A stretch of 64,000 nucleotides of DNA. It comes from Ferrovibrio sp. MS7. Its GTDB lineage: Bacteria; Pseudomonadota; Alphaproteobacteria; Ferrovibrionales; Ferrovibrionaceae. This document shows, in pieces, positions 29,532-38,571 of the stretch (positions are counted from its first letter, which is position 1; each line of letters starts with the position of its first letter). The notes under the pieces were generated by a model. That model was not told the DNA's origin. It saw only the letters and a list, made by a program, of their open reading frames with translations, and searched no databases. The stretch lies in contig NZ_JBBKBA010000001.1 of NCBI RefSeq assembly GCF_038404985.1, positions 1,702,001 to 1,766,000 of the forward strand, in the 5' to 3' direction. A program made the translations under genes and the position numbers.

Positions 29532-29999
29532 GTGACGCGTAAACGCAAGCGGCTGTTTGCCGTGCTGGCGCTGGTGGCGGGCCTGGGCGTGGCTGCCGCC
29601 CTGGTGCTGACTGCCTTTTCCGACAACCTGGTATTCTTCCACTCGCCCAGCGATGTGGTGGAAAAGCACCTGCCTGCCGACAAGCGGTTCCGCGTTGGCG
29701 GCCTAGTGGAGCAGGGCAGCGTGAAACGCGATGGCCTGGTCACCGATTTCGTCGTTACCGACCTGAAGCATTCGGTGGCGATCCGCTATACCGGCATGCT
29801 GCCCGACCTGTTCCGCGAGGGCCAGGGCATCGTCGCTGATGGCCGGCTCGACCGCCAGGGCCGCTTCATCGCCTCCGAAGTGCTGGCCAAGCATGACGAG
29901 AATTACATGCCGCCGGAAGTGGCTGACGCTTTGAAGAAGTCGGGCCAATGGCAACATGCCGGACCGGGGCAGCATGCCGGCGAGGGTAAGCCGAAATGA
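29532..29999 (+). CDS. ccmE: Periplasmic heme chaperone CcmE
   Basis: A 155-residue protein with one N-terminal membrane anchor (residues 8-29) and an OB-fold domain. The heme-binding HDENY motif places the covalent ligand His121 and axial Tyr125, as in CcmE of other bacteria. The C-terminal tail is His/Gly/Gln-rich (WQHAGPGQHAG), possibly extra heme contacts. It begins with GTG and overlaps ccmF by ATGA. Confidence 0.96.
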   Translation: MTRKRKRLFAVLALVAGLGVAAALVLTAFSDNLVFFHSPSDVVEKHLPADKRFRVGGLVEQGSVKRDGLVTDFVVTDLKHSVAIRYTGMLPDLFREGQGIVADGRLDRQGRFIASEVLAKHDENYMPPEVADALKKSGQWQHAGPGQHAGEGKPK

Positions 30000-31981
30000 T
30001 CGCCGAGTTGGGTCATTTCGCGCTGATCCTGGCGCTGGCGTTGGCGGTGGCGCAAGGCACCCTGCCGCTGATTGGTGCTGCGCGCGGTATCGCGCCGTGG
30101 ATTAACTTGGCGCCTTCGGCGGCCATGGGCCAGGCGCTGTTCACCGCCTTTGCCTTTGGTTGCCTCACCTATGCCTATGTCACCTCCGATTTCTCGGTGA
30201 TGAACGTGGCGCAGAATTCCCACACGCTGAAGCCGATGCTCTACAAGATCAGCGGCGTGTGGGGGAACCATGAAGGCTCGCTGCTGCTGTGGCAGTTGAT
30301 CCTCGCCGTGTTCGGCGCTGCCGTCGCGATATTCGGCGCGCCTTTGCCCGGCACCCTGCGCGCCCGCGTGCTCAGCATCCAGGGCCTGATCGGTGTCGGC
30401 TTCCTGCTGTTCATCCTGCTCACCTCCAATCCCTTCGACCGCCTGTTGCCGGCGCCGCTGGAAGGCAAGGGGCTGAACCCGTTGCTGCAGGATCCCGGCC
30501 TCGCCTTCCATCCTCCCTTCCTCTATCTCGGTTATGTCGGTTTCTCGGTCGCCTTCTCCTTTGCCATCGCGGCGCTGATCGAGGGCCGCGTCGATCCGGC
30601 CTGGGCGCGCTGGGTGCGGCCCTGGACGCTCGCCGCCTGGATCTTCCTCACCATCGGCATCGCCATGGGCTCCTGGTGGGCCTATTACGAACTCGGCTGG
30701 GGCGGCTGGTGGTTCTGGGACCCGGTGGAGAACGCTTCCTTCATGCCCTGGCTGGCTGGCACGGCCTTGCTACATTCCGCCATCGTGGTGGAAAAGCGCG
30801 AGGCGTTGAAAAGCTGGACCGTGCTGCTCGCCATCCTCACTTTTTCGCTCAGCCTGCTCGGCACCTTCCTGGTCCGCTCCGGCGTGCTCAATTCGGTGCA
30901 TGCCTTCGCCACCGATCCGACACGCGGCCTGTTCATCCTGATCTTCCTCGGGATCGTCGTCGGCGGCAGCCTGGCGCTCTATGCCTGGCGCGCGCCGGCA
31001 TTGTCGAGCGTCGGCATTTTCGCGCCGATCAGCCGCGAGGGCGCCCTGGTGCTCAACAACCTGCTGCTCGCGGTGGCCACTGGTGCGGTTTTGCTAGGCA
31101 CGCTCTATCCGCTAGCGCTGGATGCCATCGCCAGCCAGAAGGTTTCAGTTGGCCCGGCCTATTTTAACAGCGTGTTCATTCCCTTGATGGCGCCGCTCTG
31201 CGCGGCCATCGCGGTCGGCCCGCTGCTGGCCTGGAAGCGTGGCGATCTTGCCGCCGCGCTCGGCCGGCTGGGCTTCGCCGGCGGTGCCGCCATTCTCGGC
31301 CTGCTGCTGGCGTTGTGGCTGCGCGGCGATGGCCCCTGGCTCTCGTTGCTCGGCCTGGCGCTTGGTGCCTGGCTTGGCGTCGGCGCCCTTACCGAATGGG
31401 CCTCGCGCATCAAGCTGTTCCAGGCATCGCCCTCCGAGAGCCTGAACCGCGCCCGCCATCTGCCGCGCGCCGCCTGGGGCATGACGGTGGCGCATCTTGG
31501 CGTCGCGGTGATGATTCTCGGCATCACCGTATCGGAAACCTGGCAGATCGAGAAGCAACTGGTGATGAAGGCCGGCGAGGTCGTCACCGTCGGCCCGGTG
31601 CAATACCGCTTCCTCGGCGTGCAGCCGGTGCAGGGGCCAAACTACCTCGCCAACCAGGGCCGTTTTGAATTGCTGCGCGACGGCAAGGTGGTGGACCTGC
31701 TACTGCCATCGCAGCGCCGCTACCAGCAGCCGCCGATGGAAACCACCGAGGCCGCGATCCGGCCGTCGCTGTTCGCCGATCTCTATGCCGTGGTCGGCGA
31801 GGGCGATGCCCAGCGCGGCCATGCCGTGCGGCTCTACTGGAAGCCGATGGTGTCCTGGATCTGGCTTGGCGCCCTGGTGATGGCCTTCGGCGGCCTGCTG
31901 TCGCTTTCCGACCGCCGCCATCGTGTCGGTGTGCCGAAATCGCAGCGCCGCCCACAATCAGTTCCGGCAGCGGCAGAGTAA
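29996..31981 (+). CDS. ccmF: Cytochrome c heme lyase subunit CcmF
   Basis: A 661-residue integral membrane protein with about fifteen helices. The WWD domain GGWWFWDPVENASFMPWL starts at about residue 237, and conserved histidines appear in NSHTLKP, ALLHSAIV and VHAFATDP. CcmF takes heme from CcmE and, with CcmH and CcmI, ligates it to CXXCH in apocytochromes. Start codon overlaps the ccmE stop (ATGA). Confidence 0.96.
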   Translation: MIAELGHFALILALALAVAQGTLPLIGAARGIAPWINLAPSAAMGQALFTAFAFGCLTYAYVTSDFSVMNVAQNSHTLKPMLYKISGVWGNHEGSLLLWQLILAVFGAAVAIFGAPLPGTLRARVLSIQGLIGVGFLLFILLTSNPFDRLLPAPLEGKGLNPLLQDPGLAFHPPFLYLGYVGFSVAFSFAIAALIEGRVDPAWARWVRPWTLAAWIFLTIGIAMGSWWAYYELGWGGWWFWDPVENASFMPWLAGTALLHSAIVVEKREALKSWTVLLAILTFSLSLLGTFLVRSGVLNSVHAFATDPTRGLFILIFLGIVVGGSLALYAWRAPALSSVGIFAPISREGALVLNNLLLAVATGAVLLGTLYPLALDAIASQKVSVGPAYFNSVFIPLMAPLCAAIAVGPLLAWKRGDLAAALGRLGFAGGAAILGLLLALWLRGDGPWLSLLGLALGAWLGVGALTEWASRIKLFQASPSESLNRARHLPRAAWGMTVAHLGVAVMILGITVSETWQIEKQLVMKAGEVVTVGPVQYRFLGVQPVQGPNYLANQGRFELLRDGKVVDLLLPSQRRYQQPPMETTEAAIRPSLFADLYAVVGEGDAQRGHAVRLYWKPMVSWIWLGALVMAFGGLLSLSDRRHRVGVPKSQRRPQSVPAAAE

Positions 31982-31987
31982 AACAGC

Positions 31988-32539
31988 ATGATGCGCTATC
32001 TGCCCTTCGTCCTGTTCATCATCATCGGCATTGGCCTGGCCATCGGCCTCACGCTCAATCCGCGCGAGATTCCCTCTGCCCTGATCGGCAAACCGGTGCC
32101 GGAATTCTCCCTGCCGCCAGTGCAGGGCCGCAGCGATGGCTTGAGCAGTGCCGATCTCAAGACCGGCGAGGCCAGCCTGGTCAACGTGTTCGCCTCCTGG
32201 TGCCTGCCTTGCCGTGTCGAGCATCCGTTGCTGCTGCAGCTCAGCCGCCAGGGCGTGCCGGTGCATGGCCTGAACTACAAGGACGAGCCACAGGCGGTGG
32301 CGCGCTGGCTCGACGATCTCGGCGACCCGTTCAAGCGCACCGGTGCCGACCGCGATGGCCGTGTCAGCATCGACTGGGGCGTCTATGGCGTGCCGGAGAC
32401 TTTCGTGGTCAATGGCACCGGCCAGATCATCTGCAAGCATATCGGCCCGCTCAGCGACTTTGATGTGGTGAACAAGATCAAGCCGGCAGTGGAAGCCGCG
32501 CGTGCCGGCAAGCCGGTGCCGGCCGAAACCAAATGTTGA
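31988..32539 (+). CDS. ccmG: Thiol:disulfide interchange protein CcmG/DsbE
   Basis: A 183-residue membrane-anchored thioredoxin-fold protein. A helix at residues 4-22 anchors it; the active site is WCLPC (Cys72, Cys75). GVYGVPETFVVNG carries the cis-proline loop with the acidic residue typical of CcmG. It reduces the cysteines of apocytochrome c before heme attachment. Two ATGs start the frame; the gene follows ccmF by 6 bases. Confidence 0.95.
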   Translation: MMRYLPFVLFIIIGIGLAIGLTLNPREIPSALIGKPVPEFSLPPVQGRSDGLSSADLKTGEASLVNVFASWCLPCRVEHPLLLQLSRQGVPVHGLNYKDEPQAVARWLDDLGDPFKRTGADRDGRVSIDWGVYGVPETFVVNGTGQIICKHIGPLSDFDVVNKIKPAVEAARAGKPVPAETKC

Positions 32540-32549
32540 AGCGGCCCAA

Positions 32550-33023
32550 ATGCTGAAGCAACTCGGTTTCCTTCTGTTGCTGCTGCTGGCGCTGCCCGCA
32601 TCGGCGCAGCATCTTGAGCCGACGCTGACCGATCCGGCCGCCGAGGCCCGCGCGCGGCAATTGTCCAAGGATCTGCGCTGCCTGGTCTGCCAGAACCAGT
32701 CGATCGAGGAATCCAATGCCCCGCTGGCACGCGACCTGCGCCGCCTGGTGCGCGAGCGCATCCTGGCTGGCGATTCCGATCAGGCGGTGCTGGATTATCT
32801 GGTGGCGCGCTATGGCGAATGGGTGTTGCTCACGCCACGCTTCAACCAGCGCACCCTGCTGCTATGGATTGGTCCCGGCCTGCTGCTGCTGGCCGGCGCT
32901 GCCGCCGTCTTCGCCCTGCATCGCCGCAACCGCCGTGCCATGGCCGAGGCCAAGCCGGCCACGCCGCTTTCCGCCGATGAGAGCAAGCGCGTCACCGAAC
33001 TGTTGCAACGCGGGGAACCTTAA
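32550..33023 (+). CDS. ccmH: Cytochrome c maturation protein CcmH
   Basis: A 157-residue protein with a signal peptide (cleavage after ASA, near residue 19), the redox motif LRCLVCQNQSI (Cys44, Cys47), the three-helix NrfF-like domain and a single membrane helix near residues 101-123. It keeps the apocytochrome thiols reduced for the heme lyase. The start ATG at 32550 falls 10 bases after the ccmG stop. Confidence 0.95.
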   Translation: MLKQLGFLLLLLLALPASAQHLEPTLTDPAAEARARQLSKDLRCLVCQNQSIEESNAPLARDLRRLVRERILAGDSDQAVLDYLVARYGEWVLLTPRFNQRTLLLWIGPGLLLLAGAAAVFALHRRNRRAMAEAKPATPLSADESKRVTELLQRGEP

Positions 33024-33025
33024 GC

Positions 33026-34204
33026 ATGCTGTGGCTTGGCATTGCCCTGCTGCTCGCCGTGGCGCTGGCCTTCCTGCTCTGGCCCTGGCTCAGTCGCCGC
33101 CGTGGCGCCACTGCGCGCAAGGCCCATGATCTAGCAGTCTATCGCGCCCAGCTTGATGAGATTGCCCAGGAAGTGGCACGCGGCACCTTGAGCGAGGCGG
33201 AAGCCAACAACGCGCGCGTGGAAATCCAGCGCCGCCTGCTGCGTGCCGATGCCGCGCCCGATGAGGCGGCGGTCTCCCGGGCATTCACGCCGGGTGTAAT
33301 GATCGGCACCGGGCTGTTGCTGGCCTTGCTCCCGGTTGGTGCTGTCGGCCTTTATGCTGCGCTGGGGCGGCCGGATGCGGCGCGGCTGCTGCCGGCGGTG
33401 CAGCAGGCCGAGCTTGAGCACCAGCGCGCCGAGCGCCGCGAACTGGATGTGCTGGTGGATCGCCTGCGCCAGCGGCTTGAAGCGGAACCGAACCGCGCCG
33501 ATGGTTGGCTGCTGCTCGGCCGCACGCTGATGAATATGGGCCGCTATGGCGAGTCCGCCGATGCCTTCAACCGGCTGGTGGCGTTGCAGCCGCAGGATGC
33601 CGAGGCGCAGGCCTTCCTCGGCGAGGCCTATGTTTTCGGCAACGATGGCGCTGTGACGCGCGAGGCGCGGGTCGCCTTCGAGCGGGTGCTGCAGATCGAG
33701 CCGGGGCATCCTGGCGCGGCCTATTACATGGGCATGGCCAAGCTGCAGGATGGCGACACGCGTGCTGCCTTCGCCGATTGGCTGGCATTGGCACGTTCGG
33801 CCGAACCCGATGCGCCCTGGCTGCCGATGCTGCGTGCCCGCCTGGCTGAACTGGCGCCGCGCCTGGGCGCCGACCTGGCGCAACTGTTGCCGCCGCTGGC
33901 TGCCGCTCCGGTTCAGCCAGGGCCGGCGCAGCCCGGCCCGACACGCGAGCAGATGGAAGCGGCGCAGGCGATGTCGGCGGAGGACCGTGCGGCGATGATC
34001 CGCTCCATGGTGGATCGCCTGGCCGAACGCCTGAAGGATAATCCCGACGATGCCGAGGGCTGGGTGCGGCTTGGTCGCGCCCGCGAAGTGCTGAACGACA
34101 AGCCTGCCGCCATCGAAGCCTATACCAAGGCCCTGGCCCTGCTGCCGGCTAACCTGCCGCAGCGGGCGGAAGTGGAAGGCCGCTTGCGGGTCTTAAAACC
34201 CTAA
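33026..34204 (+). CDS. ccmI: Cytochrome c maturation protein CcmI (TPR)
   Basis: A 392-residue protein: an N-terminal helix (2-20), a cytoplasmic loop with a conserved AQLDEIAQEVARGTLSEAEA segment, a second helix near residue 95-115, then a periplasmic TPR domain (GWLLLGRTLMNMGRYGESADAF and later GWVRLGRAREVLNDKPAAIEAY). CcmI presents the C-terminal helix of apocytochromes to the lyase. Last gene of the cluster, two bases after ccmH. Confidence 0.93.
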   Translation: MLWLGIALLLAVALAFLLWPWLSRRRGATARKAHDLAVYRAQLDEIAQEVARGTLSEAEANNARVEIQRRLLRADAAPDEAAVSRAFTPGVMIGTGLLLALLPVGAVGLYAALGRPDAARLLPAVQQAELEHQRAERRELDVLVDRLRQRLEAEPNRADGWLLLGRTLMNMGRYGESADAFNRLVALQPQDAEAQAFLGEAYVFGNDGAVTREARVAFERVLQIEPGHPGAAYYMGMAKLQDGDTRAAFADWLALARSAEPDAPWLPMLRARLAELAPRLGADLAQLLPPLAAAPVQPGPAQPGPTREQMEAAQAMSAEDRAAMIRSMVDRLAERLKDNPDDAEGWVRLGRAREVLNDKPAAIEAYTKALALLPANLPQRAEVEGRLRVLKP

Positions 34205-34287
34205 CAGCTTTTAACCATGGCGCTTAACCCGGATTTAAGAGTCGGCGGCCCTTAATCGGCCCCAGCTTTTCCGGAGTCCGACACCCC

Positions 34288-34578
34288 ATGGCCATCGCGC
34301 CCAGCACCAATCTGCTCAATGCTCTGTCGCAGTTGCAAGGCAGCAAGCCGACGGCTTCCGCAGCCCGCCCTGCCGCCAGCGGCCCTGCTGCTACTGGCAA
34401 TGCCAGTTTTTCCGCACAATTGAGCCAGGTTTCAGCAGCAAGCCCGGTCAGCCGCAGCGGCGAAGCCGGCCCCGCCCGTGCCACTTCCCAGGCCCAGGAG
34501 ACGCTACCGGGTGCTGAAACCAGCCAGCCCCGGCCGCGCGGTCGCTATCTCGGGCAATACGTCAATATCCTCGTCTAG
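34288..34578 (+). CDS. Small Ala/Ser/Pro-rich protein, function unknown
   Basis: A 96-residue protein starting at ATG 34288, preceded by CCGGAG. The middle is low-complexity (Ala, Ser, Pro, Gly, Thr) and likely disordered; only the ends look ordered, with NLLNALSQLQG near the start and RPRGRYLGQYVNILV at the C-terminus. I do not recognise a family. Small proteins ending in an Arg-rich turn plus a hydrophobic beta-like tail occur in related bacteria, but that is an impression. It lies alone between ccmI and an ABC transporter operon. Confidence 0.6.
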   Translation: MAIAPSTNLLNALSQLQGSKPTASAARPAASGPAATGNASFSAQLSQVSAASPVSRSGEAGPARATSQAQETLPGAETSQPRPRGRYLGQYVNILV

Positions 34579-34651
34579 ACCCTCTGGTTGACGCCAAAGG
34601 AACCCCCAATTAGGTTGGCCGCAATGCCAATCGAGTATTAGGGGAAACGCC

Positions 34652-35689
34652 ATGTCGTCGCGCCGTACGATTCTCGCCGCCTTGCTCGCGGCGGGCCTTG
34701 CTGCTGCCATTCCTGCCGCCGCCCAGGCCCAGTCGAAAGATAAAGCTTCCATCGCTTCGCTCGCCTTCGTCTCCTCGGCGCCGATCTTCATTGCCAAGGA
34801 ACGCGGCTATTTTGATGCCGAGGGTATCGATCTCGAAATCAAGATTTTCAACGCCGCCCAGGCGATTGCCGTGGCGGTGGCCGGCGGTGATGCCGATTTC
34901 GGCATCACCGCCTTCACCGGTGGCTTCTTCAACCTCGCCGGCAAGGGGGCGCTGAAGGTGATTGCGGCGCAGAGCCGCGAGGAGAAGGGCTATAATTTCG
35001 TCGCCTATGTCGCCGGCAAGAAGGCTTATGACGACGGCTTCCGTAACCCGAAGGATTTTGCCGGCAAGAGCGTCGCCGTCACCACCATCGGTTCCAGCTT
35101 CCACTACAATCTCGGCATGCTGGCCGACAAATACGGCTTCAAGCTCGATAGCGTGCAGATGAAGCCGGTGCAGTCGATCCCCAACATGATGGCGGCGCTT
35201 GCCGGCGGCCAGGTGGATGCCACCATCCTGCCGGCCAACAATGCATTGAAGCTGCAGGCCGATGGTGCCGGCACCATCATCGGCTGGGTGGCCGATCACA
35301 CCCCGTGGCAGCTTGGCGCGCTGTTCACCTCGACCAAGAATGTGGAAGGCAAGCGGCCGCTGGTGGAGCGCTTCGTGCGCGCCTACCAGAAGGGCCTGGC
35401 CGATTATGCCGATGCCTTCCTGGCCAAGGATGCCGCCGGCAACCGCGTGTTCGGGCCCAAGGCTGAAGCCGCCTTCCCGATCCTGGAAAAGTGGGTGGAG
35501 CCGAAGCCGAGCTACGACGTGGTGAAGGTTTCCGCCAACTTCATGGACCCGCAGGGCCGCCTGCTGGTGAAGAACATCTACGACCAGGTGGCCTGGAATC
35601 AGGCCCAGGGCCTGGTCGACAAGACGGTCGATGCCAAGCAGTTCCTCGACTTGAGCTTCGTCAAGGATCATCTCGACCTGCCGAAGTAA
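34652..35689 (+). CDS. NMT1/SsuA-type ABC substrate-binding protein
   Basis: A 345-residue periplasmic binding protein of the nitrate/sulfonate/pyrimidine-precursor class. A signal peptide (Arg-Arg start, hydrophobic core, AQAQ cut near residue 27) is followed by SSAPIFIAKERGYFDAEGIDLEI, given here by its parts PIFIAKERGYF and GIDLEI, the family's first strand-helix. GNGGG-like IPNMMAALAGGQVDA is the later conserved helix. First gene of a four-gene operon with its ATPase, permease and a FAD oxidoreductase. The ligand is unknown. Confidence 0.88.
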   Translation: MSSRRTILAALLAAGLAAAIPAAAQAQSKDKASIASLAFVSSAPIFIAKERGYFDAEGIDLEIKIFNAAQAIAVAVAGGDADFGITAFTGGFFNLAGKGALKVIAAQSREEKGYNFVAYVAGKKAYDDGFRNPKDFAGKSVAVTTIGSSFHYNLGMLADKYGFKLDSVQMKPVQSIPNMMAALAGGQVDATILPANNALKLQADGAGTIIGWVADHTPWQLGALFTSTKNVEGKRPLVERFVRAYQKGLADYADAFLAKDAAGNRVFGPKAEAAFPILEKWVEPKPSYDVVKVSANFMDPQGRLLVKNIYDQVAWNQAQGLVDKTVDAKQFLDLSFVKDHLDLPK

Positions 35690-35694
35690 CAGCA

Positions 35695-36474
35695 ATGCAA
35701 GTGGTGTTGCGGCAGGTCGGCCATGCCTATGGCGACCTGCCGGTACTGGATGGCATTTCCTTCGCGGTGGCGCCGGGCGAGACGGTGGCACTGATCGGCC
35801 CATCCGGCTGCGGCAAGTCGACGCTGCTCAATCTGGTTGGCGGCCTGCTGGAATTGCAGCAGGGCAGCATCGATCTGGTTGGCACGCCGCCGCCCGGTTG
35901 CCTCAATCCGCTCACCTTCGTGTTCCAGGATTTCGCATTGCTGCCCTGGCGCAGCGTTGCCGGCAATGTCGCGCTGGCGTTGGAGCATCACAATCTGAGC
36001 AAGGCTGAACGCACCGCCCGCATCGACGAGGTGCTGGCGCTGTGTGGCCTCAGTGATTTCGCCCATGTGCTGCCGAAGCAGCTTTCCGGCGGCATGCGCC
36101 AGCGCGTCGGTATCGCGCGCGCCATCGCCGTGAAGCCCGCCGTGCTGCTGATGGACGAGCCGCTTTCCGCGCTGGATGCCCAGACGCGCGAATTGCTGAT
36201 GGAAGACCTGCTCGCCATCTGGAGCCGCGAGCGTACCACCACGCTCTATGTAACGCATAACCTGGCCGAAGCCGTGCGGCTGGCCGACCGCGTGGTGGTG
36301 CTGTCGCGCCGACCCGGCCAGATCAAGGCGGTGGTTGATATTCCGGTGCCGGTGGCCGAGCGCGGTGCCGCCACCCATGCGGCGCAATTGCAGGCGATGC
36401 AGGCGGAACTCTGGCAGTTGATCAAGTCCGAAGCCCAGGTGGCAGATCGCGAGATGCAGCATGACGCCGGATAA
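35695..36474 (+). CDS. SsuB/TauB-type ABC ATP-binding protein
   Basis: A 259-residue ATPase: Walker A LIGPSGCGKSTLL, Q-loop FQDFALLPWRSV, signature QLSGGMRQRVGIARAI, Walker B VLLMDEPLSALD and switch His in VTHNLAEAV. This Q-loop and signature combination is typical of nitrate/sulfonate/taurine transporters. The start ATG is 5 bases after the binding-protein stop; the 3' end overlaps the permease by 14 bases. Confidence 0.93.
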   Translation: MQVVLRQVGHAYGDLPVLDGISFAVAPGETVALIGPSGCGKSTLLNLVGGLLELQQGSIDLVGTPPPGCLNPLTFVFQDFALLPWRSVAGNVALALEHHNLSKAERTARIDEVLALCGLSDFAHVLPKQLSGGMRQRVGIARAIAVKPAVLLMDEPLSALDAQTRELLMEDLLAIWSRERTTTLYVTHNLAEAVRLADRVVVLSRRPGQIKAVVDIPVPVAERGAATHAAQLQAMQAELWQLIKSEAQVADREMQHDAG

Positions 36475-37258
36475 GACGCACAAATCCGTGCCGTTCCGCG
36501 GCGGTGGCTTCGTCCCTGGCGTGAAGCGCTGGGCCCCCTGGCTGGCCTTCGCCGTGATCATCGCACTATGGGAGGTGGCTTCGCTGACGCGCCTGCTGCC
36601 GGCCCTGTTCATGCCGGCGCCGCATGAGGTGATCAGCGCGCTACGTGATCTGCTGGCCTCGGGCCGTTTCATGGCCCATATCAGCGCCTCATTGCAGCGC
36701 GTATTGATCGGCTGGCTGCTCGGCACTTCCGCCGGCCTGGTGGTCGGCTTCCTGATGGGTGTGTTCACGCTCGCGCGCTCGGTTGGCCTGCCGGTGGTTT
36801 CGGCGCTGTTCCCGATCCCGAAGATCGCCCTGCTGCCGCTGCTGATCCTGTGGTTCGGCATCGGCGAGCCGTCGAAATACGCCACGATTGCCTTGGGTGT
36901 GTTCTTCCCCACGGTGGTTTCCACCTTCTCGGCGGTGGATAACGTGCCGCGCAACCTGATCCGCATGGCGCAGAGTTTTGGCCTCTCGACGCCAAGCATC
37001 ATCTTCAAGGTGGTGTTCCCCGGCGCCATGCCGGGCATTCTCGCCGGCTTCCGCATCTCGTCCTCCATCGCCCTGATCCTGCTGGTTTCCGCCGAGATGA
37101 TCGGCACCCAGGTCGGCATCGGCGCCTTCATCCTGGGTGCCGGCAACCTGATGCAGACGGATCAGCTTGTCGCCGGCGTGGTGCTGCTGTCGCTGCTTGG
37201 CCTGACAATTTCCGCTTTGCTTTCGGCGGCGGAAAAATTTCTGCTGCGCTGGCGATGA
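36461..37258 (+). CDS. SsuC/TauC-type ABC permease
   Basis: A 265-residue permease with six helices and the EAA-type cytoplasmic loop (AQSFGLSTPSIIFKVVFPGAMPGILAG, cited as GLSTPSIIFKVVFPGAMP). The start lies inside the ATPase gene (14-base overlap) and the stop overlaps the FAD oxidoreductase start (ATGA), so all four genes are likely translated together. Confidence 0.92.
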   Translation: MTPDKTHKSVPFRGGGFVPGVKRWAPWLAFAVIIALWEVASLTRLLPALFMPAPHEVISALRDLLASGRFMAHISASLQRVLIGWLLGTSAGLVVGFLMGVFTLARSVGLPVVSALFPIPKIALLPLLILWFGIGEPSKYATIALGVFFPTVVSTFSAVDNVPRNLIRMAQSFGLSTPSIIFKVVFPGAMPGILAGFRISSSIALILLVSAEMIGTQVGIGAFILGAGNLMQTDQLVAGVVLLSLLGLTISALLSAAEKFLLRWR

Positions 37259-38559
37259 ACGATTATCCGATTCCCGATACCCGCGTTGTGCGCCGGCAGG
37301 ATGGTGTGGCGAAGCAGTATGCCGGCGATATCGCCATCCTGGGCGCCGGCATCGCGGGTGTCTCGGCGGCGCTGGAAGCGGCGAAGCTGGGCCGCAAGGT
37401 GGTGCTGATCGATGCCGGATCGCAGCTTGGCGGGCAATCGACGCAATCGCTGATCGGTACCTTCTGCGGCCTTTATTCCAATGGCCCGTCGCCCTACCGC
37501 GTCGTCTATGGCATGGCCGATGCCATGCTGCGCGATCTGACGGCGGCGGATGCGGTGGCGCCGCGCCGGGGCCGCAACACCATTATCCTGATGTACCAGG
37601 AACAGGCGCTGGCGCGCTGGATCGAGCGCAGCCTGGTCGAAGCCGGCGTGACGTTGCTGCTTGGTGCCACCTTGCTGGAAGCGCGCCGCGATGGCGGGCG
37701 CATCACCGCGCTCAGGCTGGCAACGCGCTTCGGCCTTATCGACGTGGCGGCGCAGGGCTTTGTCGATGCGTCCGGCGATGCGGCCTTGGCCTATGCCGCT
37801 GGTTTCGATTGCCGCGAGCCGGCCACGCCGATCATGGGCACGCTGATGTTCAGTATCGAGGAATTCGACGAGGCGGCGGCCTTGAAGCTCGACCGCTGGG
37901 CGATGCAGAAGCGCCTCGCCGAAACCGCTGCGCAGTATGGCCTGGTGCGCAAGGATGGTTTCGTTTTTGCCTTTCCCGGCAAGGGCCAGGCCCTGGTCAA
38001 CATGACCCATGTGGCAACCCCGCTGGATGCGGCCGGCCATGCCCTGGCGCAGATCGAGGGTCGCGCCCAGGCCGACCGCGTGCTGGATTTCCTGCGCGGC
38101 GAATATGCCGAGGTTTTCGGCCACGCCCGGGTGCGCAGCTATGGCCTGCTGGGTGTGCGCCAGACGCGCTGGATCGTCGCCCGCCACAGCCTTGATGTGG
38201 CCTCCGTGCGGGCCGGGACCCGTACTGCCGATGCCATCCTGCGCTGTTCCTGGCCGATCGAGCTGCATGACCGGCCCGATGATGTGCATTGGGAGGAATT
38301 CGGCGACGACCATCTGCATTACCTGCCGTTCGGCACCATGGTGCCGGCGCAGGCCGACAATCTGGTTGCCGCCGGCCGCTGCATCGATGGCGATCCGGCG
38401 GCGCTCGCTTCGGTGCGGGTGATGGGGCCATGCATCGCCATGGGCGCGGCTGCCGCTCAGGCACTCGATCTGGCTGGTGCCGGCTCGGTGCGGCAGGTGG
38501 ATATCGCTGCCTTGCAGGCACGCCTGGCCGATAACCTGGAACGCCGCGATCCCGCCTGA
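37255..38559 (+). CDS. FAD-dependent oxidoreductase coupled to the NMT1-type ABC transporter
   Basis: A 434-residue protein of the FAD_oxidored type. The dinucleotide-binding ILGAGIAGVSAALEAAKLG spans about residues 28-46 and GQST follows; a second FAD contact DASGDAALAYAAG lies at about 164-176, and the C-terminal GPCIAMGAAAAQAL closes the fold. The substrate is not evident. The ATGA overlap with the permease gene implies the enzyme acts on the imported compound or its product (inference). Confidence 0.83.
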   Translation: MNDYPIPDTRVVRRQDGVAKQYAGDIAILGAGIAGVSAALEAAKLGRKVVLIDAGSQLGGQSTQSLIGTFCGLYSNGPSPYRVVYGMADAMLRDLTAADAVAPRRGRNTIILMYQEQALARWIERSLVEAGVTLLLGATLLEARRDGGRITALRLATRFGLIDVAAQGFVDASGDAALAYAAGFDCREPATPIMGTLMFSIEEFDEAAALKLDRWAMQKRLAETAAQYGLVRKDGFVFAFPGKGQALVNMTHVATPLDAAGHALAQIEGRAQADRVLDFLRGEYAEVFGHARVRSYGLLGVRQTRWIVARHSLDVASVRAGTRTADAILRCSWPIELHDRPDDVHWEEFGDDHLHYLPFGTMVPAQADNLVAAGRCIDGDPAALASVRVMGPCIAMGAAAAQALDLAGAGSVRQVDIAALQARLADNLERRDPA

Positions 38560-38571
38560 TAGGCTGTGGTC

